From the NCBI GenBank assembly GCA_021806765.1, contig JAJZQR010000106.1:1-16416 (forward strand): a stretch of 16,416 nt of DNA, written 5' to 3'. Position numbers and translations under genes: made by a program. Source of the stretch: Chloroflexota bacterium (GTDB lineage: Bacteria > Chloroflexota > UBA6077). The notes below the pieces were generated by a model. The model worked only from the letters and a program-made list of their open reading frames with translations. It had not been told where the DNA came from and did no database searches. This document shows positions 7,216 through 13,200 of the stretch, one piece after another (within the stretch, counting starts at the first letter, position 1; each line of letters begins with the position of its first letter).

Positions 7216-7974
7216 CTAGATCCAGTACCTCTTCAGATCCTCTGCCAGTTCCGTGTTCGGGAAAGCCCGCCGGCCCTCCTCCAGCATTGCCTGCCGGTCG
7301 TAGTAGGGCCAGATGTGAGTCAGCAGCAATCTCTTCACGCCTGCCTGGGAGGCCAGTTCTCCGGCCAGGGTCGGTGTGAGGTGGATGGCGTGCTCCGGGT
7401 CGAAATCCTCCTGGCTGACGGTCGCCTCGGACAGCAGCAGGTCGCAGCCTCTCACGAACTCCGTCAGTTCAGGGAAGGGCGCCGTGTCGGCTGTGTAGGC
7501 AAGGGAACTCTTCCCGTTCTCCAACCGCAGGGCAAAGGCGGGTACCGGATGCACGGTGCGAAGGAAAGAGATCTGGAGACTGCCGGCCCTCAGCCCCGCC
7601 TGGGGATCGAATTCTCCCGTGTGAAAGACCCCCTGCAGCAGCCGCTGCGGTTCGACTCTCAACACCTCTGCCAGCCGTGCGAACCGCTCCGGTTCCCCCG
7701 GAGGCATGTAGACGGGGAGGGGAGGGTAGTTCCTGCCTTTGGCGTACAGCCTCGAGTAGAAGAGGGGGAAGATATCCAGCAGGTGGTCCGCGTGGATGTG
7801 GCTGAACAGAAGGTGGGTGAGAGTCTCCAACTCTCCCGCCTCCTGCAGCCTGCTGACCACCCCGTTGCCACAGTCGATCAGCAGGTTAGTCTTGCCCTCT
7901 TTGACCAGGTAGCCCGAGGAGGCCTGATGAGGCCCCGGATAGGCGGCGCCGCTTCCCAACACCACCAGTTCCAT
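7216..7974 (-). CDS. RNase Z / YhfI-like MBL-fold hydrolase
   Basis: A 252-residue MBL-fold protein of the RNase Z/ElaC-related group. The frame could start at a TTG (7980), but I prefer the ATG at 7974, which has GAGGG 7-8 nt upstream. Motifs are VLGSGAAYPGP at 5-15, FSHIHADH at 57-64 (His59, His61, Asp63, His64), His142 in VHPVPAF, Asp163 in YTADTAPF, the HLTPTLAGELA helix start at 198-208 and His220 in LLLTHIWP. It is short for tRNase Z (about 300 residues), and I see no clear flexible exosite arm, so it fits the YhfI-like branch of uncharacterised phosphodiesterases or hydrolases better than true tRNA 3' processing. It is first of a two-gene unit with the YtnP-like enzyme. Confidence 0.85.
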   Translation of the reverse strand: MELVVLGSGAAYPGPHQASSGYLVKEGKTNLLIDCGNGVVSRLQEAGELETLTHLLFSHIHADHLLDIFPLFYSRLYAKGRNYPPLPVYMPPGEPERFARLAEVLRVEPQRLLQGVFHTGEFDPQAGLRAGSLQISFLRTVHPVPAFALRLENGKSSLAYTADTAPFPELTEFVRGCDLLLSEATVSQEDFDPEHAIHLTPTLAGELASQAGVKRLLLTHIWPYYDRQAMLEEGRRAFPNTELAEDLKRYWI

Positions 7975-7984
7975 CTTCAAGCCC

Positions 7985-8024
7985 TCAGCAATTAGGTTTC
8001 AGCCGTCAGCGTTCAGCTATCAGC
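7985..8024. repeat. Heptanucleotide array, TCAGC-anchored
   Basis: TCAGC occurs at 7985, 7999, 8006, 8013 and 8020, that is one 14-bp step and then exact 7-bp steps. It starts just upstream of the RNase Z-like gene, and its minus-strand copy at 7985 lies beside that gene's ribosome binding site. Confidence 0.8.
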
Positions 8025-8075
8025 CCGTTGGAGGATGGCAAGAAATAGTAGCACAATTCGTCCCAGACAGGGCTG

Positions 8076-8239
8076 CCGCGAGGCTTGCAGTACCCACTTT
8101 GCGTAACGGGATGGAGGTGCTAATCCTGGGAGCGCGGGCCTCTGGCCCGCAGCCGGCTGAGGGCCGGCGAACAGGGCGGGCGAGACGCCCGCGCTCCCAG
8201 CAGCAATGCGCCTCGCATCCAGAGTGGGACACCGCGAGG
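8076..8239. repeat. Large imperfect palindrome with nested GC hairpins
   Basis: The core arms CTGGGAGCGCGGGC (8126-8139) and GCCCGCGCTCCCAG (8187-8200) are perfect 14-bp inverted repeats. Between and partly within them are three smaller perfect hairpins: GCGGGCC/GGCCCGC (8134-8140 and 8144-8150), GCCGGC/GCCGGC (8152-8157 and 8163-8168) and GCGGGCG/CGCCCGC (8176-8182 and 8186-8192). Weaker symmetry continues outward, for example CCCACT at 8093-8098 and AGTGGG at 8223-8228. The whole is bracketed by direct 8-bp copies of CCGCGAGG (8076-8083, 8232-8239). No coding potential. The GGGAGCGCGGGC...GCCCGCGCTCCC form resembles a dispersed intergenic repeat of GC-rich environmental bacteria. Confidence 0.8.
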
Positions 8240-8256
8240 TCAGGCTCAACTTCACG

Positions 8257-8291
8257 GCTGCAAGCTGATAGCTCTAAGCAGTTGGCCCCAG
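8257..8291. repeat. GC-anchored heptad array
   Basis: Five consecutive 7-base units start with GC at 8257, 8264, 8271, 8278 and 8285 (GCTGCAA, GCTGATA, GCTCTAA, GCAGTTG, GCCCCAG). It lies between the large palindrome and the inverted-repeat element in the same gap. Confidence 0.6.
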
Positions 8292-8305
8292 ATAGTCTGC
8301 CCTTC

Positions 8306-8382
8306 GTCACCCCCGCGAAAGCGGGGGTCCAGGACACTACCGCGCGGAGAAGACCCTGGATGCCCGCCTTCGCGGGCATGAC
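8306..8382. repeat. 77-bp inverted-repeat (MITE/REPIN-like) element
   Basis: Two hairpins, CCCCCGC-GAAA-GCGGGGG (8310-8327) and ATGCCCGC-CTTC-GCGGGCAT (8360-8379), are themselves arranged as imperfect terminal inverted repeats of about 28 bp. The ends are GTCA and TGAC, and TCCAGG and CCTGGA lie inside each hairpin. This matches the very widespread 'GTCAYCCCCGCGAA...GCGGG' intergenic repeat form. It lies 33 bp downstream of the minus-strand sugar-phosphate transferase stop and might serve as a transcript end. Confidence 0.85.
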
Positions 8383-8415
8383 CACGGATTGTGCACGCGA
8401 TCTCAGGCCAACTAC

Positions 8416-9828
8416 CTAGAAGGCCCCTTTGCCTTTGAGGACGACCCAGATGGTCTTCCACAAGATGACCAGGTCCAGAATTGGGGAGTAGTTCTGGATG
8501 TAATAGAGGTCGTACTCGGTGTTGAGGAACATCGGCCGGTCGCTACGGCCGTTCACCTGCCACCATCCGGTCATGCCGGGCATTACCGACAGCCTCTTCC
8601 GCTGCCATGGCTCGTACCGCTCCACGATCCAGGGTTGCTCAGGTCGGGGCCCCACCAGACTCATGTCGCCCTTGAGCACGTTGAACAGCTGAGGCAGCTC
8701 GTCGGCGCTCATTCGCCGGAGCACGCGGCCGACCCGGGTCACCCGAGGGTCCTCCTTGACCTTGTAAACGCCGTCCGCGTAGATGCCTTTCTCCTCCAGC
8801 CTGGGGACAAGCCTATCGGCGCCGTCTACCATAGTCCTGAACTTGTACATCCAGAACTGCCGGCCGTTCTCTCCGACCCGTCGCTGCCTGAAGAGGGCAG
8901 TTCCCGGGGAGTCCAGCTTGACGGCCAGGGCTGTCAGCAGCATCACGGGGCCGAGCAGCAGAAGGAGGGTGGAGGAGATGATCAGGTCGAAGGCCCGCTT
9001 GAAGGCCCGATCGAAGCCGGTGATGACGGGGTCCCGCAGTCCGATCAGCGGGATGCCCCAGAAATCCTCTACCTGAGCCCGCACCGATACCATCTCGAAG
9101 AGGTCGGGCACCACCCGCACCCGCACCGGGTGGCTCTGCAGGCTGAGAACGATCTCCGCTATCTTCTCGTGTTCCTTGCTGGTCAGGGCCACGATCACGT
9201 CGTCGACCGAGTGGCTGGCGATGATCTGGGGCAGCTGGTTGGTGGTTCCCAGTGCGGGGAACCCTTCGACGTCGATACTCTGCAGGATGGGGTCGTCGTC
9301 CACGAAGCCGACCACCATCAAACCGCACCAGGGTTGGGCGCGGATGGTGTAGGCAAGTTCTCGACCCACCCTGGTGGCCCCCACCAGTACTACGCGACGG
9401 GCCGTGTAGCCCCCGGCGACCAGGGATCGCACGATGTAGCGGGTGGCCAGCCTGTAGTTGAGGAGCAGCGCCAGGTCGATGGCGAAGAAGTAGGCAAAGA
9501 GCATTCGGGAGCGGAACTCGACGTTGAACAGGTAGAAGAAGGAGGCCATGGCCAGCATGCCGGCCATGGTGCCCAAGAAGACGGCACGGCCCTCGTCCAC
9601 GAAGCCCGAGAGCCGGCGGGGATCGTAGGCCCCGAAGAGGCGGAGGAAGAAGGCCCAGAAGAGAGCCACGGCCAGCATGATGGAGAGGTCAAGAAAGCTC
9701 ATGCCGATGCTCTCTCGGCCGAAAGGGATCACGTCGCGGATAGTCTCGGCCAGAAAGAGCGCCAGCTCGGTCAACAGGATGTCGGCTATGAAGAGAAAGA
9801 GGATGAAGCGGTTGCTAAACTCCTTCAA
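8416..9828 (-). CDS. Polyprenyl-phosphate sugar-1-phosphate transferase (initiating enzyme)
   Basis: Membrane enzyme of the WbaP/WcaJ (exopolysaccharide polyprenyl glycosylphosphotransferase) family. It moves a sugar-1-phosphate from a nucleotide sugar to undecaprenyl phosphate and starts the repeat unit. It has four to five N-terminal membrane segments (about 8-130), a Rossmann-like CoA-binding-3 domain with VLVGATRVGRELA (about 147-159) and a C-terminal bacterial sugar transferase domain (about 270-470). The last begins with a membrane helix after FKRAFDLI and carries RQRRVGENG, YKFRTM, the catalytic Asp-Glu in ADELPQL (about 376-377), LVGPRPE and GMTGWWQVNGR. No ATG fits; TTG at 9828 has AGGAGG 10 nt upstream, while an in-frame TTG at 9837 is too close to that site. 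The product is about 470 residues, as expected. It is 25 bp downstream of a glycosyltransferase gene and probably co-transcribed. The transferred sugar is not predictable. Confidence 0.94.
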   Translation of the reverse strand: MKEFSNRFILFLFIADILLTELALFLAETIRDVIPFGRESIGMSFLDLSIMLAVALFWAFFLRLFGAYDPRRLSGFVDEGRAVFLGTMAGMLAMASFFYLFNVEFRSRMLFAYFFAIDLALLLNYRLATRYIVRSLVAGGYTARRVVLVGATRVGRELAYTIRAQPWCGLMVVGFVDDDPILQSIDVEGFPALGTTNQLPQIIASHSVDDVIVALTSKEHEKIAEIVLSLQSHPVRVRVVPDLFEMVSVRAQVEDFWGIPLIGLRDPVITGFDRAFKRAFDLIISSTLLLLLGPVMLLTALAVKLDSPGTALFRQRRVGENGRQFWMYKFRTMVDGADRLVPRLEEKGIYADGVYKVKEDPRVTRVGRVLRRMSADELPQLFNVLKGDMSLVGPRPEQPWIVERYEPWQRKRLSVMPGMTGWWQVNGRSDRPMFLNTEYDLYYIQNYSPILDLVILWKTIWVVLKGKGAF

Positions 9829-9853
9829 AGTGGGCAACCCTCCTCGCGGAAGT

Positions 9854-11023
9854 CTATCCTACTAGATCAAGATAGAGCTGTCCAGTCCTCTTCACCATAG
9901 CCTCCTGGGAGAACCGGCTGAGGATCACCTTCTTTCCGGCTGCGCCCATGGCCCGGGCCTCGGCGGGGTTGGACAGGAGACGAGCCAGGGCTCGCGCAGT
10001 CGCGTACGGGTCACCAACGGGCGTCAGCAGCCCCGTCACCCCGTCCTGGACTATGTCGCGTGTTCCCACCGCCGCCGTGGCTACCACCGGTTTCTCCAGG
10101 GCCATCGCGTCCAGAATGGTGTAGGGAAGCCCCTCCCAGTGGGAGGTGAGGACGAAGGCGTCCATCGCCGATACAACGTCCAGCACGTCCGTTCGGTAAC
10201 CGAGGAAACGCAGCTGTTTCTCCACCGCCAGTTCCCTGGCCAGGTCCTCCACCGGCACACGCAGTTCCCCATCCCCGCACCAGAGGATCTGGACGTTGGG
10301 CACCGCCTCGACCAGCGCCGCGGCCATGCGGACGAAGTCGAAGGGACCCTTTTGAGGAGTGATGCGAGCCGCGGTGCCGACGACGTGCTCTGCACCGGGG
10401 GCCAGGGTTTCCCTCAGCCGGGCGATGGTGGCGGCATCCCGCGCGGCAGGCACCTGGATGCCGTTCTCGATTAGCACTGCTCGATCGGGGGCGATGATCC
10501 CGTTGTCCAGCGCTTCGGCCATCTCGGTCGGGGAGAGGACGATCATTCGGGTCGTAACCTTCCCCGCCAACCGCTCCAGGTTGAGGAAGAAGGTTCGCCT
10601 AAAGCCGCCGTTCTGGTTCAGGAAGTAGAAGCCGTGGGGGGTGTGGACGGTGGTCCTCACACCGGCGAGGCGGGCGGCGAATCGACCCAGGAAGCCGGCC
10701 TTGGAGCTGTGGGTGTGGACCACGTCGTAGCGGCCGCGGGCCATCAGGGTAAACAGTTGGAGGAAGCAGGAGAGATCCGAACTCGCCGAGATCTCCCGCC
10801 GCATGGGGATGAAGTGCTGCTTGATGCCGGCTTCACGCACCTCGTCGGTGAAGGTTACGTCGTCGAATGCCTCGAATCGGACCCTGGGTGCCGCGACTTC
10901 GACCTGGAACTGACTCCGGTCCAGCCCTCGCACCAGCGCCAGCAGGTGACGCTTGGTGCCGCCAATAGTGGCTTCCATCACCTCCAGGACCCGAATGGGT
11001 CTGGAGGTGGTATTCCTACTCAT
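9854..11023 (-). CDS. GT4 family glycosyltransferase
   Basis: A 389-residue GT-B glycosyltransferase of the type found next to initiating phosphotransferases in O-antigen and EPS loci. It shows EATIGGTKRHLLALVRGL at 17-34 (acceptor-side glycine loop), DVVHTHSSKAGFLGR at 100-114, TVHTPHGFYF at 125-134, LIENGIQVP at 184-192, the donor-domain hinge TAARITPQKGPFDF at 217-230 and HWEGLPYTILDAMALEKPVV at 295-314. The usual EX7E pair reads Glu297 and Asp305, a conservative but notable change. The start ATG at 11023 has a weak ribosome site. The upstream gap of 93 bp holds a hairpin and a heptad array, so expression may depend on read-through from the epimerase gene. Sugar specificity is unknown. Confidence 0.92.
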   Translation of the reverse strand: MSRNTTSRPIRVLEVMEATIGGTKRHLLALVRGLDRSQFQVEVAAPRVRFEAFDDVTFTDEVREAGIKQHFIPMRREISASSDLSCFLQLFTLMARGRYDVVHTHSSKAGFLGRFAARLAGVRTTVHTPHGFYFLNQNGGFRRTFFLNLERLAGKVTTRMIVLSPTEMAEALDNGIIAPDRAVLIENGIQVPAARDAATIARLRETLAPGAEHVVGTAARITPQKGPFDFVRMAAALVEAVPNVQILWCGDGELRVPVEDLARELAVEKQLRFLGYRTDVLDVVSAMDAFVLTSHWEGLPYTILDAMALEKPVVATAAVGTRDIVQDGVTGLLTPVGDPYATARALARLLSNPAEARAMGAAGKKVILSRFSQEAMVKRTGQLYLDLVG

Positions 11024-11055
11024 ATCCCATTACCTGAAAAGAAGAGATGAGAATA

Positions 11056-11072
11056 CTTGGGGACACCCCAAG
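11056..11072. repeat. Perfect 7-bp hairpin with ACA loop
   Basis: CTTGGGG (11056-11062), loop ACA, CCCCAAG (11066-11072). It lies in the gap between the epimerase and glycosyltransferase genes and abuts the heptad array. On the minus strand it is followed by a moderately T-rich stretch (TATTCTCATCTCTTC), so it could act as a partial terminator or pause site, but there is no uninterrupted U-tract. Confidence 0.6.
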
Positions 11073-11073
11073 C

Positions 11074-11143
11074 CTCTGGACTCTGGACTCAGGACTCAGG
11101 ACTCAGCCCTCAGTCCTCAGTCCTCAGTCCTCAGTCCTCGCTC
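11074..11143. repeat. Ten-unit heptanucleotide array overlapping the epimerase stop
   Basis: Ten 7-base units in strict register: CTCTGGA twice, CTCAGGA twice, CTCAGCC once, CTCAGTC four times, then CTCGCTC. The epimerase stop codon (11117-11119) lies inside one CTCAGTC unit, so the last residues and the stop of that gene come from the array. The change from GGA-type to GTC-type units around 11102-11109 suggests two separate local expansions. Confidence 0.9.
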
Positions 11144-12073
11144 CAGCCATTCCAGTTCCAGGCGTAGCCCCTCCTCGACGGTCACCGAGGGTCGAAAGCC
11201 CAGGGACTCCCAGGCTCGGGACGTGTCGGCGAAGGTGTCGCGGACATCGCCCTTCTGGTTATCCATCCGCCGGATCCTGGCCTTCTTTCCGGACAGCGAC
11301 TCGAGAAGAGAGAGCACTCGATTCACGGAGATGCGGGAGCCACCGCCGATGTTGAATACCTGGCCGGCTACGTCCGCCTCCAGGCAGGCGAGGTTGGCCG
11401 CTACGGCGTCGCTCACGAAGGTGAAATCCCTGGTCTGGTCGCCGTCTCCGTAGAGGGTGATCTCCTGCCCGGTCAGGAGGGCCCGGATGAACTTGTGGAA
11501 GCCCATGTCGGGACGCTGCCGGGGGCCAAAGACGGTGAAGTAGCGCAGGGAAACGGTGGGGACGCCGAAGTTGACCCAGTAGAGGTGGCACAGGTGCTCC
11601 GCCGCCAGCTTGCTGACCCCGTAGGGGGAGACGGGCTGAGGCAGCGTATCCTCGGTGACCGGCAATTCCCGGGCATCGCCGTAGATCGAGGAGGAGGAGG
11701 CGTAGACGAAGCGACGCAGGGGATGTTCCTTGGCCGCCTCCAGCAGCCTCTGGGTGGCCAGGATGTTGTTCTCGGTGTAGACCTGGAAGTTCTGCCCCCA
11801 GCTGGCTCGCACACCCGCCTGGGCCGCCTGATGGTACACGCAGTCGGCATCCTCCAACAGCCGGTGCAGGTCGTACTCCAGCAGATCCGCCTCGATCAGG
11901 TTGAAGCTGGGGGACTCTCGCAGCGCGACGAGGTTGGCCAGTTTAGCGGCCCTGGGGTAGTAGTCGGTAAAGCAGTCGATGCCCACCACCTGGTGGCCCC
12001 GAGCTATCAGGGCCTCGGCGATGTGGGACCCTATGAAGCCGGCGCAGCCGGTTACCACACACCTCAACGGCAT
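11117..12073 (-). CDS. NAD-dependent sugar-nucleotide epimerase/dehydratase (extended SDR)
   Basis: A 318-residue extended short-chain dehydrogenase. The NAD-binding motif is TGCAGFIGSHIAEAL at 8-22, the catalytic residues are in SPYGVSK at 149-155 (Tyr151, Lys155) with the serine run SSSSIYGD at 126-133, and the substrate side has RYFTVFGPRQRPDMG at 177-191 and LYGDGDQTRDF at 207-217. CFTDYYPRAAKLANL at 34-48 and AAQAGVRASWG at 83-93 recall UDP-glucuronate 4-epimerase and related UDP-sugar epimerases, so it probably supplies an activated sugar (for example a galacturonate- or galactose-type donor) to the neighbouring glycosyltransferases. The exact reaction is not certain. It overlaps the end of the preceding glycosyltransferase by 10 bp. 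Its C-terminal residues after about 310 and its stop lie in a heptad repeat. Confidence 0.9.
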   Translation of the reverse strand: MPLRCVVTGCAGFIGSHIAEALIARGHQVVGIDCFTDYYPRAAKLANLVALRESPSFNLIEADLLEYDLHRLLEDADCVYHQAAQAGVRASWGQNFQVYTENNILATQRLLEAAKEHPLRRFVYASSSSIYGDARELPVTEDTLPQPVSPYGVSKLAAEHLCHLYWVNFGVPTVSLRYFTVFGPRQRPDMGFHKFIRALLTGQEITLYGDGDQTRDFTFVSDAVAANLACLEADVAGQVFNIGGGSRISVNRVLSLLESLSGKKARIRRMDNQKGDVRDTFADTSRAWESLGFRPSVTVEEGLRLELEWLERGLRTED

Positions 12074-13200
12074 CTCCGCAACTCAACATACAGCTGTTCC
12101 ATGGACTCGACCATCTTATCCTCTGTGAACCGCTCCTTCAACCGGATCAATCCGGATCGGCCCATCTGTTGGGCCCTATCGCGGTCGTTGAGCAAGGCCA
12201 GTATCGCCTCGGCCAGGGCCAGCGGATCCCTGGGAGGCACCAGCAGCCCGGTCACCCCCTGCTCTACTACCTCCGGAACGGCGCTCACGTCGGTGGCGAC
12301 GATGGGCCGTGAGGCAGCCATGGCCTCCAGGAACACCAGCCCGAACCCCTCCCACAGGGACGCCATGACGAAGAGGTCGATGGCTTGCATCACGGCAGGG
12401 ACGTCGCCGCGGACGCCGGTAAACGAGACGGTATCCTGCAGTCCCAGAGATTCCCACCGTCTCAGCAGTTGCTGCTTGTACTCATCTCGACCGTCCTGGG
12501 AGTCGCCGACCACCAGCAGCCGGGCCTCCGGGACCCGCTCCCGAACGCGAGCCATCGCTTCCAGCAGGTAGGTGAGCCCCTTCTGCTCGGTGATCCGGCC
12601 CACCGTGGCCACGAGAGGCGCCTCAGGGGGTATGCGAAGTTCGGCCCTCACACGAAGCCCTTCCTCGGTAGTGGCAGCCGAAGCGGGTGGGAGCCCGTAG
12701 TAGATGCGGGTGATCCGCGATGGATCCACCCGACCCGTAGAGGCAACGTAGCGACTCACGTAGTCAGACAGCACCACTATCCGATGGTTCAAACGCGAAA
12801 TCAGCCCGTGGGTAAAGGCGACGGCCGGCTTTTGGAGCACCGCCTCGTCGTTGTGCTTGGAGGCGATGCGGACCGGGGTGCGAGCCAGGACACCGGCCAG
12901 GGTACCGTAGACATCGGCCTTCAGCAGGTGGGTATGGACGATCTGGTAGCGGCCCCTGGCGAGGATGCCCGCCAGTTTCGGCAGCAGCAGAGGGGAGAAG
13001 GTGTCCCGGGTCGATAGGTCGAAGATCTGAGCCCCGGTTTCTCGAAAGGGCTGGAGGAGGGTAGGGTTCTTGAAGAAGACGACGTCGGCCGCGTGTCCCC
13101 GCTGCCGGAGCCCCCGGACCAGGGAGAGCAGATGCTTTTGGGCTCCCCCCACGTCCAGCGAGGTGATGACGTGCAGGACCCGGAAAGACAGCCCCGTCAT
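12064..13200 (-). CDS. GT4 family glycosyltransferase
   Basis: A 378-residue GT-B glycosyltransferase. Motifs are HVITSLDVGGAQKHLLSLV at 10-28 (acceptor-side loop), YQIVHTHLLKADVYG at 85-99, HRIVVLSDYVSRY at 139-151, IYYGLPP at 166-172, VGRITEQKGLTYLLEA at 200-215, and WEGFGLVFLEAMAASRPIVA at 283-302 with Glu284/Glu292 as the EX7E pair. The family retains configuration at the anomeric carbon; donor and acceptor are unknown. It overlaps the upstream glycosyltransferase by ATGA (13197-13200) and the downstream epimerase by 10 bp, so all three are very probably one translationally coupled unit. Confidence 0.93.
   Translation of the reverse strand: MTGLSFRVLHVITSLDVGGAQKHLLSLVRGLRQRGHAADVVFFKNPTLLQPFRETGAQIFDLSTRDTFSPLLLPKLAGILARGRYQIVHTHLLKADVYGTLAGVLARTPVRIASKHNDEAVLQKPAVAFTHGLISRLNHRIVVLSDYVSRYVASTGRVDPSRITRIYYGLPPASAATTEEGLRVRAELRIPPEAPLVATVGRITEQKGLTYLLEAMARVRERVPEARLLVVGDSQDGRDEYKQQLLRRWESLGLQDTVSFTGVRGDVPAVMQAIDLFVMASLWEGFGLVFLEAMAASRPIVATDVSAVPEVVEQGVTGLLVPPRDPLALAEAILALLNDRDRAQQMGRSGLIRLKERFTEDKMVESMEQLYVELRRCR

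Noticed and set aside
7216..7974. Genuine tRNase Z (rnz)
   Set aside because: Shorter than tRNase Z and lacking a clear exosite arm; the MBL motifs fit, but the YhfI-like branch is a safer call.
7985..8024. CRISPR array from regularly spaced repeats
   Set aside because: The period is 7 bp with no spacers of 30 bp or more and no cas genes; simple heptad tandem repeats.
8013..8461. Several short open frames on both strands across the gap before the RNase Z-like gene
   Set aside because: They translate the palindrome and inverted-repeat elements; these repeats explain the open frames and the products resemble nothing.
8389..9900. 503-codon plus-strand open frame opposite the sugar-phosphate transferase
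   Set aside because: The translation is His/Gln/Glu/Gly-rich without domains, while the minus strand encodes a complete WbaP-type enzyme; a shadow.
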